Below are positions 28,008 through 41,275 of a stretch of DNA of 64,000 nucleotides, in pieces (within the stretch, counting starts at the first letter, position 1; each line of letters starts with the position of its first letter). A program made the translations under genes and the position numbers. The notes below the pieces were generated by a model, which was not told where the DNA came from, ran no database searches, and saw only the letters and a program-made list of their open reading frames with translations. This DNA comes from Buchnera aphidicola (Mindarus abietinus) (lineage in GTDB: Bacteria; Pseudomonadota; Gammaproteobacteria; Enterobacterales; Enterobacteriaceae), in the NCBI RefSeq assembly GCF_964059085.1, contig NZ_OZ060398.1:423171-487170 (forward strand), read 5' to 3'.

Positions 28008-28271
28008 ATGAAAAATAAATTAGAAGAGTTGTTAAAATTTCCATGTTCTTTTACTTATAAAGTTATAGGAATAGCGAGACCAGAACTTATTGATCAACTA
28101 GTAAAAGTTATACAATTAAGAATTCCGGGGGATTATATTCCCCAAATAAAATCAAGTAATAAAGGAACATATATTTCTGTTTCAATTACTGTATTTGCTC
28201 GTAATTTTGAACAAATTGAAAATTTATATTACGATATTAGTAAAATAAATATGGTTAGAATGGTTTTATAA
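28008..28271 (+). CDS. ybeD: YbeD family protein (DUF493)
   Basis: 87 residues from the second Met (MKNKLEELLKFPCSFTYKV), which aligns with the E. coli start; an in-frame ATG at 27996 would add four residues. Conserved PGDYIPQIKSSNKGTYISVSI and the C-terminal MVRMVL. Small alpha-beta (ACT-like) protein of uncertain role, in E. coli located beside lipB and implicated in lipoate biosynthesis. lipB and lipA are not next to it here. Confidence 0.93.
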   Translation: MKNKLEELLKFPCSFTYKVIGIARPELIDQLVKVIQLRIPGDYIPQIKSSNKGTYISVSITVFARNFEQIENLYYDISKINMVRMVL

Positions 28272-28290
28272 AATTTATAAATTTAAAAAA

Positions 28291-28319
28291 ATTACGATAC
28301 AGTATAACTGTATCGTAAT
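28291..28319 (-). terminator. Terminator between ybeD and cspE
   Basis: Perfect 13-bp stem (28291-28303 with 28307-28319; arm ATTACGATACAGT) with a 3-base loop. On the minus strand it is followed by a T run, so it ends cspE transcription best; it may also stop ybeD. Confidence 0.88.
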
Positions 28320-28353
28320 ATTAGTTGAATTCTTTGTAAATTTTGATTAGAAA

Positions 28354-28563
28354 TTACAAACTGATAACGTTAGCAGCAGACGGGCCTTTTGCTCCTTCAG
28401 TGATTTCAAATTCAACACTTTGGCCTTCCGCCAATGTTTTAAACCCATTGCTTTGAATTGCTGAAAAATGAACAAAAACATCTTTACTTCCATCTTCAGG
28501 AGTAATAAAACCAAAGCCTTTAGACTCATTAAACCACTTAACATTACCTTTAATCTTGGACAT
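28354..28563 (-). CDS. cspE: Cold-shock-family protein CspE
   Basis: 69 residues, nearly identical to E. coli Csp[20 protein letters not shown] with RNP1 KGFGFITP and RNP2 [11 protein letters not shown] chaperone and antiterminator. CspE rather than CspC because of SKIKGN at the start and [10 protein letters not shown] at the end. G+C is about 36% by my count, well above its surroundings, with E. coli-like codons, consistent with very high expression. Lies between 5S rRNA (upstream, same strand) and a strong terminator. Confidence 0.97.
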   Translation of the reverse strand: MSKIKGNVKWFNESKGFGFITPEDGSKDVFVHFSAIQSNGFKTLAEGQSVEFEITEGAKGPSAANVISL

Positions 28564-28681
28564 CTATATTACCTTTACGTGAAAAATAAATAAACTGTTC
28601 TTGTACTAAGAAAATAAAAAAATTAAAGTAATAATAATATATTTTCTTGTATTCTCATTTTTTGATTGATGTAACATTTTT

Positions 28682-28801
28682 ATACCTGGCAATTTCCTAC
28701 TCTCACACGGGGAGGCCCCGTACTACCATCGGCGTTATAGTATTTCACTTCTGAGTTCGGAATGGATTCAGGTGGTACCACTACACTATTTTTGCCAGGT
28801 A
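28682..28801 (-). rRNA. rrf: 5S ribosomal RNA
   Basis: About 120 bases on the minus strand. TACCTGGC at the 5' end pairs with GCCAGGTA at the 3' end, and the internal CCGAACTCAGAAGTGAAA and CGCCGATGGTAGT are the hallmark 5S segments. Follows 23S by about 95 bases. Confidence 0.97.
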
Positions 28802-28896
28802 TTTAAAATATTTACTCAAATATAAATTCAGTAAATTTTAAAAATAAAAAAATTATAATATTTTTTAATTTTTAAAAAAAACAACTTTGGTGTTAC

Positions 28897-31818
<2,922 letters not shown>

Positions 31819-31825
<7 letters not shown>

Positions 31826-31839
31826 TTGCAACACCAAAG
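31819..31839 (-). other. 5' half of the 23S precursor processing stem
   Basis: This segment and 28885-28905, beyond the two ends of 23S, are complementary over 21 bases with a single G-U pair. It corresponds to the stem cut by RNase III when the 23S precursor is released. Confidence 0.85.
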
Positions 31840-31859
31840 ATGTTTTTTATTTTACCGAA

Positions 31860-31872
31860 TTGTAAAAGAGCA
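31860..31872 (-). promoter_or_regulatory. rRNA antitermination boxA
   Basis: Minus strand TGCTCTTTTACAA, one base from the E. coli rrn boxA (TGCTCTTTAACAA), in the same place, between the spacer tRNA-Glu and 23S. It is the recognition site for NusB-S10, both encoded in this window. Confidence 0.8.
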
Positions 31873-31960
31873 GAAATGTTAAACAAATTATTGAATCGAT
31901 ATAATCATACACTATTTACACAAAATGTACAAACTAATTTTAAATAATTTTAATATTAAA

Positions 31961-32032
31961 TGTCTCCTAGGGGATTTGAACCCCTGTTGCCGCCGTGAAA
32001 GGGCGATGTCCTAACCACTAGACGAAAGAGAC
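31961..32032 (-). tRNA. gltT: tRNA-Glu (anticodon TTC)
   Basis: 72 bases on the minus strand. GTCTCTTTCGTCTAGTGG start, anticodon stem-loop CGCCC-TTTCACG-GCG with TTC, T-arm CAGGGGTTCAAATCCCC and acceptor GGAGAC with discriminator A. CCA is not encoded, unlike tRNA-Arg in this window. It occupies the usual spacer-tRNA position before 23S. The symbol is by analogy with E. coli spacer genes. Confidence 0.95.
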
Positions 32033-32198
32033 AAAGAAAAAAAATATTTTTTTATTTAAGTAAAAAATTATGATTAATTAAATTAATAATAATAAAATTA
32101 TTGAGTTAATCATCTTACCTTAGTAAAAAAAAGAGTCAAGTTTTTTTATATGTTTAATTAAAAAAAATAAAAGTTAAATTTTTTAAAAATTTTAATAT

Positions 32199-33017
32199 TT
32201 ATATTTTTAATAAAGTAGAATCAATGTCAGGAAGAACATCATTCCAAAGCAAAAACGAATAAGCAGCCTGACTAATTAACATTCCTTTTCCGTCAGATAA
32301 ATTAATTGCTCCTAATTCTTTACTCCAATTTAAAAAAGGAGTAAATCGATTGTTTTTAACATAAGAAATATCATAACAATAAATATTTTTATGAATTAAA
32401 GAAGAAGGCAAAATTAATTTTTCTCCTTTTATATACGATGAAGTAGCATGGATAATTAAATCTATTTTAATATTTAATAAATCTTCAAACGTAATAGCCT
32501 TAATATCTCCTAAGTAACTAAATTCTTTTTCTAATTTTTTTGCACGAAGATAGGTTCGATTAAAAATAAAAATTTTATTTTCTTTTAAAGAAATAGAAGG
32601 TAATATTCCTTTTGCAGCTCCTCCAGCCCCTATTAATAATATTTTATTACTATTCTGTAAAAAATTTAATCTATTTAAATCATATAAGAGCCCAATTCCA
32701 TCTGTATTATCACCTAAAATTTTTCCATCTTCCATCTTTTTTAATGTATTAACAGATTTAGATAATTTAGCCCTATTAGTTAATACATCTGAAATATGAT
32801 ATGCTTGTTCTTTAAACGGCAAAGTAATATTTGCACCATCACCAATAGTATTAAAAAAAAAATTAATTTTTTTATCAAACTCATTAAGTGAAATTTTAAC
32901 GGCTGTGTAAACACAAGGAATTTTAGTTTGTTTTGAAAATAAACTATGTATTTTAGGTGAGAGTGTATGCTTAATAGGATTTCCAAAAACAGAAAAATAT
33001 TTAAGTTTATTTAACAT
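32199..33017 (-). CDS. aroE: Shikimate dehydrogenase
   Basis: 272 residues, as E. coli. Substrate site SVFGNPIKHTLSPKIHSLF, catalytic Lys in NITLPFKEQAY, Asp in NTDGIGLLYDL, NADP motif GAGGAAKGIL and NRTYLRAKKL. Reduces 3-dehydroshikimate to shikimate. With aroB and aroK here it gives three steps of the pathway feeding Phe, Tyr and Trp. It lies upstream of tRNA-Glu-23S-5S on the same strand and may share transcription with them, though the weak hairpins and 165-base gap leave that open. Confidence 0.97.
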   Translation of the reverse strand: MLNKLKYFSVFGNPIKHTLSPKIHSLFSKQTKIPCVYTAVKISLNEFDKKINFFFNTIGDGANITLPFKEQAYHISDVLTNRAKLSKSVNTLKKMEDGKILGDNTDGIGLLYDLNRLNFLQNSNKILLIGAGGAAKGILPSISLKENKIFIFNRTYLRAKKLEKEFSYLGDIKAITFEDLLNIKIDLIIHATSSYIKGEKLILPSSLIHKNIYCYDISYVKNNRFTPFLNWSKELGAINLSDGKGMLISQAAYSFLLWNDVLPDIDSTLLKI

Positions 33018-33217
33018 ATTAAAAAATTTCTAAAAAAAATAATAAGTATTTAAATACTATCATTTTTATAAAAAAATATTAAAAAAATTTTATTTATTTT
33101 GTAAAATAAAGAAATTATATAAATTTAAAAAAAAATAAAAATATTTGATATTGGTAAAAAAAAATTACAAAATAACTGTATTATTACAATAATATATATA
33201 TTTTAAATATAAAAAAA

Positions 33218-33652
33218 ATGAAAATACTACTTTATCCTGACAAAAAATTACGAAAAAAAGCAAAACCAGTACAAAAAATTAATGAAAAAATTAAAATTAT
33301 TATAAATAATATGTTTAAAACTATGTTATATAATGAAGGAATAGGATTAGCAGCAACACAAGTTGATATTCATTTACAAATCATTGTTATAGGAAAAATA
33401 AATAATTTATGCAATCCATTTGCTCTAATAAATCCAAAAATAATAAAAAAATCTGGTTATACCAGTATTGAAGAAGGTTGTTTATCTATTCCTAAAAAAA
33501 AATTTTTTGTTCCAAGATATAAAAAAATAAAAGTTAAAGGAATAAATGAAAAAGGAAAAAAAATAATTTTTACAGCTGAATCTTTACTTTCTATTTGCAT
33601 ACAACACGAAATTGATCATTTAATAGGAAAACTAATACTTGATTACCTTTAA
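33218..33652 (+). CDS. def: Peptide deformylase, C-terminally short
   Basis: 144 residues (E. coli 169). The three motifs are intact: GIGLAATQ (41-48), EGCLS (86-90, metal ligand Cys88) and QHEIDH (129-134, two metal His and catalytic Glu). It ends at KLILDYL, so the E. coli C-terminal helix of about 25 residues is absent; that helix is known to be dispensable for the catalytic core. Removes formyl from nascent chains. Starts at a lone ATG after an A-rich leader; fmt follows 30 bases later. Confidence 0.96.
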   Translation: MKILLYPDKKLRKKAKPVQKINEKIKIIINNMFKTMLYNEGIGLAATQVDIHLQIIVIGKINNLCNPFALINPKIIKKSGYTSIEEGCLSIPKKKFFVPRYKKIKVKGINEKGKKIIFTAESLLSICIQHEIDHLIGKLILDYL

Positions 33653-33682
33653 CAAATTTTTAACTATAAAAATACTTAGTAT

Positions 33683-34639
33683 ATGTATAAAAAAATAAAC
33701 TTTTTAAATATAATTTTTTCAGGAACTTCACAATTTTCAGCTATTCATTTACAGGCATTATTAAATGCTGGATATAATATAGTTCTTATTTTAACAAAAC
33801 CTGATAATTTTTCAGGAAGAGGAAAAAAAATAATTTTTTCTCCAGTTAAAAAAATAGCAATAAAAAATTCTATACCTATTTTACAGCCAATATCTTTATA
33901 TGAAAAAGAACTTAGCAAAGAAATAATTTCTTATCATGCTAATTTAATGATAATAGTCGCATACGGGCATATTATTCCTAAAAAAATAATAGATTTATTT
34001 AAAATAGGATGTATAAATGTACATGCATCATTGTTACCTCGTTGGAGAGGAGCTGCTCCTATTCAATTTTCGATTTTAAAAGGAGAAAAAATTACAGGAA
34101 TTAGCATTATTTTAATTAATAAAAAATTAGATAAAGGAGACATTATTCTCTCCCATTCTTGCTACATCTCAAAAAATGAAACAACATATTCATTATTAAA
34201 TAAACTTCAATTCATTGGCGTAAAACTATTAAAATTAACTTTAAAAAAAATAATGTTTAAAACATTTTCTAAAAAACCTCAAAATGAAAAGTATGCGACG
34301 TATTCAAGGAAAATTAACAAAAAAGATGCTTTATTAGAATGGAATGTTCCCGCTATACAATTGGAAAGAAAAATTAGGGCTTTTAATCCATGGCCCATAG
34401 CATATTTCCAATTTAAAAATATTTTTATAAAAGTATGGAAAGCAAAAACAATAAATACTAATTGTTTACTCCCAATTGGAACCATAGTAGAAATTAATTC
34501 TAATGGAATTCAAATAAATACAAAAAAAGAAATACTAAATTTAGAAAAAATTCAGTTTCCTGGAAAAAAAATTATTACTATTCAAGATCTTATAAATTCA
34601 AAAAAAAACTTTTTCTTTAAAGAAAAAAAAATTTTTTAA
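33683..34639 (+). CDS. fmt: Methionyl-tRNA formyltransferase
   Basis: 318 residues (E. coli 315). FSGTSQFSAIHLQALL at the N-terminus, TKPDNFSGRGKK, the formyl-THF site VHASLLPRWRGAAPIQ with its His, and Asp in KLDKGDIILS. The C-terminal OB-like domain (RKIRAFNPWPIAYF) binds tRNA. Formylates initiator Met-tRNA; def, its partner, is just upstream, forming the usual def-fmt pair. A shared terminator separates it from rplQ. Confidence 0.97.
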   Translation: MYKKINFLNIIFSGTSQFSAIHLQALLNAGYNIVLILTKPDNFSGRGKKIIFSPVKKIAIKNSIPILQPISLYEKELSKEIISYHANLMIIVAYGHIIPKKIIDLFKIGCINVHASLLPRWRGAAPIQFSILKGEKITGISIILINKKLDKGDIILSHSCYISKNETTYSLLNKLQFIGVKLLKLTLKKIMFKTFSKKPQNEKYATYSRKINKKDALLEWNVPAIQLERKIRAFNPWPIAYFQFKNIFIKVWKAKTINTNCLLPIGTIVEINSNGIQINTKKEILNLEKIQFPGKKIITIQDLINSKKNFFFKEKKIF

Positions 34640-34665
34640 TTTAAAAAAAATATATTTTTTTAGAA

Positions 34666-34705
34666 AAACCCTACTAGTAAAATATGTAAATAGGGTTTAT
34701 TTATT
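34666..34705. terminator. Bidirectional terminator between fmt and rplQ
   Basis: AAACCCTA (34666-34673) pairs with TAGGGTTT (34691-34698), 8 bp, with T-rich sequence to the right and A-rich to the left. It ends both fmt and the alpha operon. Confidence 0.75.
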
Positions 34706-34707
34706 TT

Positions 34708-35106
34708 TTATTTTTTTATATTTAACATTTTTTTATTTTCTTTACTTTTTAATAAATCAATTAATTCTACATAAGCCATTTTCGCATTATCTCCAGATCT
34801 AAAACCACATTTTAAAATTCGTATATAACCTCCCAACCTAGAAGTAAAATGAGGTCCTATCATATTAAATAATTTTGCTACTATTTTATTATTTCTAATT
34901 TTAGAAAAAACTAAACGTCGATTTGGTACGGAATCAACCTTAGCTAAAGTAATTATTGGCTCTGCTATTCTCCTTAATTCTTTAGCTTTATACAAAGTTG
35001 TTCTAATAAATGCATGGTGAAATAAAGAACAAGCCATATTTTTAAGCATTAGTTCAACATGACTCCTTTTTCGATTAAATTTACGACCAATTTTTCTATG
35101 TCTCAT
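34708..35106 (-). CDS. rplQ: 50S ribosomal protein L17
   Basis: 132 residues (E. coli 127). [23 protein letters not shown]... with NMACSLF and [13 protein letters not shown], and the C-terminal block [24 protein letters not shown]. Last gene of the alpha operon, after rpoA, in the E. coli order. The Lys-rich tail is a few residues longer than in E. coli. Confidence 0.97.
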   Translation of the reverse strand: MRHRKIGRKFNRKRSHVELMLKNMACSLFHHAFIRTTLYKAKELRRIAEPIITLAKVDSVPNRRLVFSKIRNNKIVAKLFNMIGPHFTSRLGGYIRILKCGFRSGDNAKMAYVELIDLLKSKENKKMLNIKK

Positions 35107-35146
35107 ATTTTATCCTTATAAAATAAAAAAAATATTTTATATAAAT

Positions 35147-36136
35147 TTATTCTTCTGTCATATTTTTAGGAGGCCAATTTTCTAACCGCATACCTAAAGA
35201 AAAATGTCTAGAAGCTAGAACATCTTTTATTTCTGTTAATGATTTTTTACCTAAATTAGGAGTTTTTAATAATTCTACTTCGGTTTTTTGAACTAAATCT
35301 CCTATATAGTGAATTTTTTCTGCTTTAAGACAGTTAGCTGACCTTACTGTTAATTCTAAATCATCCACAGGTCGGAGTAATATAGGATCAAAATCAGGTT
35401 TTTCTTCTTTTACTTCTGTTTCATGAACATTTTTTAAGTCAATAAACGCTTCTAACTGTTCCGCTAAAATTGTAGATGCCTTTCGTATAGCTTCTTCAGG
35501 ATCTATAGAACCATTGGTTTCTAATTCAATAACTAATTTATCTAAATCAGTTCGTTGTTCTACGCGAGCTGATTCTACATTATAAACAATTCTCCTAATA
35601 GGAGAATAACTCGCATCTAATAATAATTTTCCTAATAAACGATTTTCAGAATCTAATTTTATTCTAGATACTGCTGGTACATAACCTCTACCTCGTTCAA
35701 CCTTCATTTTCATTTTTATAAATGATTTTTCATATGTTAAATTACAAATTTTTTGATCGGGTTGAACTATTTCTACATCTTGTCCATGTATAATATCTCC
35801 TGCTGTAACTAAACCTATACCAGAAGCATTTAAATGAAGAATTGCTTCTTCTTTACCATGAATTTTAATGGAAATTTCTTTTAAATTTAATAAAATTTCA
35901 AGTATATCTTCTTGTATTCCTTCTTTAGTGCTGTACTCATGGAGTACACCTTCAATTTCGACTTCTGTGATCGCACATCCAGGCATAGAAGATAATAAAA
36001 TTCTACGAAGAGCATTGCCTAATGTATGTCCAAAACCTCTCTCTAATGGTTCTAGTACAACCCGAGAACAAGTAGGACTAATTTGCTTAACTTCAACCAA
36101 ACGTGGTTTTAAAAAGTTTGAAACTGTATTCTGCAT
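35147..36136 (-). CDS. rpoA: RNA polymerase alpha subunit
   Basis: 329 residues, identical in length to E. coli. N-terminal assembly domain ([37 protein letters not shown]) and C-terminal domain for UP elements and activators ([38 protein letters not shown]). Among the best conserved proteins here. Lies between rpsD and rplQ in the alpha operon. Confidence 0.99.
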   Translation of the reverse strand: MQNTVSNFLKPRLVEVKQISPTCSRVVLEPLERGFGHTLGNALRRILLSSMPGCAITEVEIEGVLHEYSTKEGIQEDILEILLNLKEISIKIHGKEEAILHLNASGIGLVTAGDIIHGQDVEIVQPDQKICNLTYEKSFIKMKMKVERGRGYVPAVSRIKLDSENRLLGKLLLDASYSPIRRIVYNVESARVEQRTDLDKLVIELETNGSIDPEEAIRKASTILAEQLEAFIDLKNVHETEVKEEKPDFDPILLRPVDDLELTVRSANCLKAEKIHYIGDLVQKTEVELLKTPNLGKKSLTEIKDVLASRHFSLGMRLENWPPKNMTEE

Positions 36137-36161
36137 GATAATCCTCTATTTTATTAGAATA

Positions 36162-36782
36162 TTATTTAGAATATAGCTCAATAATTAAATGTTCATTGAT
36201 TTCTGCTGATAAGTCAGATCTATCTGGAATTCTTTTGAAAATTCCTGTCATTTTCTTAATATCAACTTCCAACCAACTAGCTTTTTCTCTTTGTTCATAT
36301 AATTCTAGAGCTGCTTTAATTCGAGACTGATTTTTACATTTTAATCTAATACTTACTATTTCATTAATTTTAACCTGATAAGATGGAATATTAACAATAT
36401 GATTATTAACTGTTATAGATTTATGCGTAATTAATTGTCGCGCTTCAATTCTAGTAGCACCAAATCCCATTCTATACACTACGTTATCTAATCTATTTTC
36501 TAAAAGTTTTAATAAATTTTCTCCAGTATTTCCTTTTAATTTAGAAGCTATAGTATAATATTTTTTGAATTGTCTTTCTAAAATACCATATAATCTTCTT
36601 ACTTTTTGTTTTTCTCTTAACTGAATACCATAATCAGATAAACGTTGTTTTCTATTTCCATGTTGTCCTGGAAGTTGATCAATTTTACACTTAGATTCTA
36701 TGGAACGACATCCTGATTTTAAAAATAAATCAGTTCCCTCTCTTCTACTTAATTTTAATTTAGGTCCTAAATACTTAGCCAC
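36162..36782 (-). CDS. rpsD: 30S ribosomal protein S4
   Basis: 206 residues as in E. coli. [20 protein letters not shown], then [28 protein letters not shown], and the S4 RNA-binding domain [34 protein letters not shown] primary 16S binder. In E. coli S4 represses this operon through a pseudoknot before rpsM; I do not recognise that structure here. Confidence 0.99.
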   Translation of the reverse strand: MAKYLGPKLKLSRREGTDLFLKSGCRSIESKCKIDQLPGQHGNRKQRLSDYGIQLREKQKVRRLYGILERQFKKYYTIASKLKGNTGENLLKLLENRLDNVVYRMGFGATRIEARQLITHKSITVNNHIVNIPSYQVKINEIVSIRLKCKNQSRIKAALELYEQREKASWLEVDIKKMTGIFKRIPDRSDLSAEINEHLIIELYSK

Positions 36783-36809
36783 TTTAATTTATCTCCAAAA
36801 AATAAAAAA

Positions 36810-37199
36810 TTATACTCTTCTTTTTTTAGGTGGACGACAGCCATTATGTGGAATAGGTGTAACATCAGTAATATTAGTAATTCTAAATCCAGCAGCGTTC
36901 AGAGCTCGAATAGTTGATTCTCTTCCTGGACCTGGACCTTTTACCATAACTTCTAAATTTTTTACACCATATTCCTTAACTAATTCAGCACATTTTTCGG
37001 CTGCTACTTGAGCAGCAAAGGGAGTTGATTTTCTAGATCCTCTAAATCCTGATCCTCCTGATGTTGCCCAACCTAATGTGTTACCTTGCCTATCAGTAAT
37101 AGTTACTATAGTATTATTAAATGAAGCATGAATGTGTGCTATACCGTCTAAAATTTGTTTTTTTATTTTTTTTCTAGTACGTATCGGTATTTTTGTCAT
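36810..37199 (-). CDS. rpsK: 30S ribosomal protein S11
   Basis: 129 residues from the Met at 37199 ([15 protein letters not shown]); the ORF is open 20 residues further but that part overlaps the end of rpsM and has no counterpart. Conserved [52 protein letters not shown] and the tail [13 protein letters not shown]. Confidence 0.97.
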   Translation of the reverse strand: MTKIPIRTRKKIKKQILDGIAHIHASFNNTIVTITDRQGNTLGWATSGGSGFRGSRKSTPFAAQVAAEKCAELVKEYGVKNLEVMVKGPGPGRESTIRALNAAGFRITNITDVTPIPHNGCRPPKKRRV

Positions 37200-37215
37200 T
37201 TTTATTTTTCCTTTT

Positions 37216-37572
37216 TTATTTTCGTATTGGTTTTCTAGGTCCCTTTCTTGTTCTCGCATTAGTTTTAGTTCGTTGACCCCTTACTGGTAAACTTTTTCTA
37301 TGACGAAAACCTCTATAGCAACCAAGATCCATTAAACGTTTAATATTTAAAGTTACTTCTCTACGTAAATCTCCTTCGACAACAAATTTGGATATAGCTT
37401 CCCGTAATAATTCAATTTGTTTTTCAGACAAATTTTTAATTTTTACATTTCCCGATATTTTAGAATCAATGCAAATTTTAAAAGCACGAGTTTTTCCTAT
37501 TCCATAAATCTGACTTAAAGCAATAACCGTATGTTTATTATCAGGAATATTAATACCTGCTATACGAGCCAT
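37216..37572 (-). CDS. rpsM: 30S ribosomal protein S13
   Basis: 118 residues as in E. coli. [21 protein letters not shown] start, [47 protein letters not shown] end. First gene of the alpha operon. The 126 bases between it and rpmJ would be the place of the S4-responsive leader. Confidence 0.98.
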   Translation of the reverse strand: MARIAGINIPDNKHTVIALSQIYGIGKTRAFKICIDSKISGNVKIKNLSEKQIELLREAISKFVVEGDLRREVTLNIKRLMDLGCYRGFRHRKSLPVRGQRTKTNARTRKGPRKPIRK

Positions 37573-37698
37573 TATTCTCTCCCATTAAAATTATTTAATT
37601 TTGCGTTTCAGATTCTATAAAAATATATTTTTAATAAAAAATATCAAATAAAAGTAAAAAAATTATTTATTTCTATTTAAATTTTTTTTAAATATTAA

Positions 37699-37815
37699 TT
37701 AACCTTGTCGCTGTTTATGTTTCGGATCTTCATTACAAATAACTTTGATAACATTTTTTCGACGAACTATCTTACAATTTCTACATAATTTTTGAACAGA
37801 TGCTCTTACTTTCAT
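37699..37815 (-). CDS. rpmJ: 50S ribosomal protein L36
   Basis: 38 residues, a full-length L36: [20 protein letters not shown], then [18 protein letters not shown]. The zinc ribbon residues Cys11, Cys14, Cys27 and His33 are all present. Lies between secY and rpsM as in E. coli (end of the spc operon). AGGA-type ribosome-binding site upstream (minus strand ATAGGATTTATTT). Confidence 0.97.
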   Translation of the reverse strand: MKVRASVQKLCRNCKIVRRKNVIKVICNEDPKHKQRQG

Positions 37816-37846
37816 AATAAATAAATCCTATTTTTTTATTAAAATA

Positions 37847-39178
37847 CTACTTTTTAAAATAAAAATTAGCTTTTTTTAATGCTAAATCGTATTGTGCGGA
37901 CATAAGAAAAGTTTGAATTTGTGAAATAAAATCCATAATAACTAATACTATAATTAATAATGAAGTACCGCCAAAATTAAAAGGAATTTTAGTTATATTT
38001 CGTATTAATTCAGGAAATAAACAAATAAAAGTAATGTATACAGAACCCATTAAAGTTAAACGATCACTAATCTTATCAATATATTTTGCTGTTTGTTCTC
38101 CAGGTCTAATTCCTGATATAAAAGCACCCGATCTTTTTAAATTATTTGCTGTTTCTCTTGAATTAAATACAAGTCCTGTATAAAAAAAACAGAAAAAAAC
38201 AATAGCAGCTGAATATAAAACTAGATAAAGAAAATGATTAGGTTGTAAATAAAATATTATTTTTTTTAACCACATACATTTTAAATTATATAATCCAAAC
38301 CAAGATGCAATTGTTGTAGGGAAAAGAATTATGCTAGAAGCAAATATCGCTGGTATCACTCCTGCCATATTAATTTTTAATGGTAGATGAGTGCTTTGAG
38401 CTATATACATTCTGCGACCTTTTTGACGTCTTGGATAATGTACAATTATTTTTCTTTGACTTTTTTCTATAAAAACTACTAAAAAAGTAATTAAAAAAGA
38501 TAAACAAATAATTAAAAATACTATTGATCCATGTAAATAATTTTGTTTTATTTCTTTTAAAAGAAAGGCTATAGTTGAAGGAAAATTAGAAATAATTCCT
38601 GTAAAAATAATTAAAGATATTCCGTTTCCAATACCTTTGTTCGTAATCAGTTCTCCTAACCACATCAAAAACATTGTTCCTGTTACTAAACTAAATACTG
38701 TTGTTGTATAAAAAAAATAATTTACATGAATAATTAACTGATGTATTTCAGGAATATTAGGTAAAGTAATAGCTATACTGATAGCTTGTGCGAAAGCTAT
38801 TAATAACGTCATATACCTAGTATATCTGTTAATTTTTCTTTTTCCTATTTCGCCATCTTTTTTTATTTCTGCTAATTTTGAATTAGCTAGCGTTAATAAC
38901 TGAACGATAATAGACGCTGAAATGTAAGGCATTATGCCTAAAGAAAAAATAGAAGCACGACTTAAGGCACCACCTGAAAATGTATTAAACATATCAATGA
39001 TAGTACCTTTTTGTCCCATTAACATTTTTGATAAAAAAACAGTATTAATACCCGGAATTGAAATAAAAGAACCAATTCTAAAAATAATTAAAGATACAAT
39101 AACAAATAAAATTCTTTTTTTTAAATCCCAAATTCCATTTTTAATTTTATTCGAACTTGATTCTATTTTTTTTGCCAT
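37847..39178 (-). CDS. secY: Protein translocase subunit SecY
   Basis: 443 residues, same as E. coli, ten membrane helices forming the Sec channel. Conserved [23 protein letters not shown] plug/helix-2 region, [28 protein letters not shown], the cytoplasmic loop [19 protein letters not shown] and the C-terminal helix. Works with SecE and SecG and receives substrates via SRP (4.5S RNA here) and SecA. Lies between rplO and rpmJ. Confidence 0.98.
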   Translation of the reverse strand: MAKKIESSSNKIKNGIWDLKKRILFVIVSLIIFRIGSFISIPGINTVFLSKMLMGQKGTIIDMFNTFSGGALSRASIFSLGIMPYISASIIVQLLTLANSKLAEIKKDGEIGKRKINRYTRYMTLLIAFAQAISIAITLPNIPEIHQLIIHVNYFFYTTTVFSLVTGTMFLMWLGELITNKGIGNGISLIIFTGIISNFPSTIAFLLKEIKQNYLHGSIVFLIICLSFLITFLVVFIEKSQRKIIVHYPRRQKGRRMYIAQSTHLPLKINMAGVIPAIFASSIILFPTTIASWFGLYNLKCMWLKKIIFYLQPNHFLYLVLYSAAIVFFCFFYTGLVFNSRETANNLKRSGAFISGIRPGEQTAKYIDKISDRLTLMGSVYITFICLFPELIRNITKIPFNFGGTSLLIIVLVIMDFISQIQTFLMSAQYDLALKKANFYFKK

Positions 39179-39188
39179 TATTTACTAA

Positions 39189-39623
39189 CTATTCCTCTAC
39201 TTGACCACCAGAAGATTTAATAATAGAAAGAGCACCTTTTGTAACTTGTATACCTTTTATTGTTAACGCACTATTTAATGCTCCTGAAGAAATAATCTTC
39301 ACATATTTTATATTTTTTTTAATAATTTTTTGATTTTTTAATAAATTTAAATCAATAATATTATTAGATAAATATTCTATATCTGATAAACGAACTTCTT
39401 TTACTAATAATTTTTTTCTTGAGGTAAAACCAAATTTAGGTAATCTTCTATATAATGGCATTTGTCCACCTTCAAAACCTCTACGTATACTAGAGCCGGA
39501 CCTAGATTTTTGTCCCTTATGACCTCTTCCTCCAGTTTTTCCCAATCCAGATCCGATTCCTCTTCCTAATCTTTTTTTATTTTTTCGAGATCCAAATTTA
39601 GGAGACAGTGTATTTAATCGCAT
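39189..39623 (-). CDS. rplO: 50S ribosomal protein L15
   Basis: 144 residues as in E. coli. [20 protein letters not shown] start, glycine/arginine-rich [20 protein letters not shown] and [20 protein letters not shown], then the globular domain ending in GGQVEE. Three bases after rpmD. Confidence 0.98.
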   Translation of the reverse strand: MRLNTLSPKFGSRKNKKRLGRGIGSGLGKTGGRGHKGQKSRSGSSIRRGFEGGQMPLYRRLPKFGFTSRKKLLVKEVRLSDIEYLSNNIIDLNLLKNQKIIKKNIKYVKIISSGALNSALTIKGIQVTKGALSIIKSSGGQVEE

Positions 39624-39626
39624 GAA

Positions 39627-39806
39627 TTAAATTTCCTCCGTATGTAATAAATAAGATACTTTTTTAATCATTCCTTGAATAGCAGGCGTATTTTTTCTAA
39701 AAACTACATCTCTAATATGTCGAAGACCTAATCCTTTTAATGTAGCTTTATGAACAGGTATTCTGCCTATACTACTTTTTATTTGAGTTATTTTTATTTT
39801 TTTCAT
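39627..39806 (-). CDS. rpmD: 50S ribosomal protein L30
   Basis: 59 residues, full length: [20 protein letters not shown], then [18 protein letters not shown] and [20 protein letters not shown]. All L30 landmarks are present. It lies between rpsE and rplO in the spc operon, with an intact frame. Confidence 0.97.
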   Translation of the reverse strand: MKKIKITQIKSSIGRIPVHKATLKGLGLRHIRDVVFRKNTPAIQGMIKKVSYLLHTEEI

Positions 39807-39811
39807 GTATA

Positions 39812-40312
39812 TTAAATAATATCTTTAACAGATTTATTTCTTTTTTCTGCTATCATTAAAGGAGATTTCATATTTTTTAAAGCATTTATTGTTGCACGAA
39901 CAACATTAATGGGATTCGTAGAACCATATGTTTTAGCTAATACATTATGTATTCCTGCTACTTCTAATACAGCTCGCATAGCACCTCCAGCTATAATTCC
40001 TGTTCCTTCTGATGCTGGCTTCATAAATATTATAGAACCTGTATGTACACCTTTTACAGAATACTGTAAAGTTTTTTTATTAAGAAAAACATTTATCATA
40101 TTACGCCTTGCTTTTTCCATAGCTTTCTGAATAGCAGAAGGTACTTCTCTTGCTTTTCCGTATCCAAATCCAACTCGACCTTTTCCATTTCCTACTACAG
40201 TTAATGCTGTAAAAGAAAATATACGTCCACCTTTTACTGTTTTGGATACTCGATTTACTGAAATTAATTTTTCTTGTAAATCTTGATTTACTTGCTTTTC
40301 AATATTTATCAT
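39812..40312 (-). CDS. rpsE: 30S ribosomal protein S5
   Basis: 166 residues. [39 protein letters not shown], and [36 protein letters not shown]. Sits at the decoding centre and helps fidelity. E. coli length, spc operon order rplR-rpsE-rpmD. Confidence 0.98.
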   Translation of the reverse strand: MINIEKQVNQDLQEKLISVNRVSKTVKGGRIFSFTALTVVGNGKGRVGFGYGKAREVPSAIQKAMEKARRNMINVFLNKKTLQYSVKGVHTGSIIFMKPASEGTGIIAGGAMRAVLEVAGIHNVLAKTYGSTNPINVVRATINALKNMKSPLMIAEKRNKSVKDII

Positions 40313-40326
40313 TCTATTATTTTACC

Positions 40327-40695
40327 TTAAAACTGAAGTCCGAATTTTCGAGCTGATTCAGCTAGAGATTTTATTCGACCATGATATTTAAAACCTGACC
40401 GATCAAATGACACTTTTTTAATTCCTTTATTTAATGCTCTTTCAGCAATCTTTTTTCCTATTAAATCAGCAGCTTTTTTATTTCCTGTATTTCCTTTTAA
40501 ATCAATTGAAATGTTTTTTTCAAGAGTAGAAGCTACCACCAAAGTAACGGAATCAATTTTTGAAATTATTTGAGCATAAATATGACGAGAAGTTCGATTT
40601 ACCACCAAACAAATCGCACCTAATGATTTAAGTTTCGAACGAGTTTTAGCTGCACGACGCATCCTTGCGATTTTTTTTCTTTTAAAAAAAATCAT
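40327..40695 (-). CDS. rplR: 50S ribosomal protein L18
   Basis: 122 residues (E. coli 117), N-terminus slightly extended ([20 protein letters not shown]). 5S-binding protein with [15 protein letters not shown] and the conserved end [32 protein letters not shown]. Confidence 0.97.
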   Translation of the reverse strand: MIFFKRKKIARMRRAAKTRSKLKSLGAICLVVNRTSRHIYAQIISKIDSVTLVVASTLEKNISIDLKGNTGNKKAADLIGKKIAERALNKGIKKVSFDRSGFKYHGRIKSLAESARKFGLQF

Positions 40696-40696
40696 T

Positions 40697-41242
40697 TTAC
40701 TTTTTTTTAGCCTCTTTAATGCGTATTATTTCATCAGAATATCTTATTCCTTTTCCTTTATAAGGTTCAGGAGGGCGAAAAGATCTTAAATTTGCTGCTA
40801 CTTGCCCTATTAACTGCTTACTAGAACTTTTTAATATAATTTCTGTTTGAGATGGAATTTCAGCTATTATTCCATTAGGTAATAAATATTCTATAGGATG
40901 AGAATATCCTAAAAACATTTTAATAACATTACTATTAATTATCGATACTCGATATCCTACCCCTATTAATTGTAATTTTTTTTCATATCCTTGACTAACT
41001 CCTATAATCATTGAATTAATTAAAGACCTTGTTGTACCAGCTTGAACCCATGCCGTTTTATTAGCATAGCTTTCTTTTTTTATTTTAAATGATATTAAAT
41101 TATTTTCATAATTTACATGAATAGAATCATGTATTTTATGACTTAAAGTTCCATATTTTCCTTTAACTAAAAATTTTTCTTTTTTTAAAAAAATTTCTAC
41201 TCCTAAAGGGACTGAAATTGCACGTTTAGCTACACGAGACAT
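40697..41242 (-). CDS. rplF: 50S ribosomal protein L6
   Basis: 181 residues (E. coli 177). [40 protein letters not shown], and the signature [20 protein letters not shown]. Two-domain protein near the factor-binding region. One base from rplR. Confidence 0.98.
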   Translation of the reverse strand: MSRVAKRAISVPLGVEIFLKKEKFLVKGKYGTLSHKIHDSIHVNYENNLISFKIKKESYANKTAWVQAGTTRSLINSMIIGVSQGYEKKLQLIGVGYRVSIINSNVIKMFLGYSHPIEYLLPNGIIAEIPSQTEIILKSSSKQLIGQVAANLRSFRPPEPYKGKGIRYSDEIIRIKEAKKK

Positions 41243-41275
41243 TTGACTTTTCTCCTACTATAGACTTATAATCTA

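Noticed and set aside
28347-28544. 65-codon ORF on the same strand as cspE, other frame
   Set aside because: It is fully covered by the near-perfect cspE frame, so it is a shadow.
37573-37698. S4-responsive alpha-operon leader pseudoknot before rpsM
   Set aside because: The 126-base gap is there, but I cannot recognise the E. coli pseudoknot segments in it.
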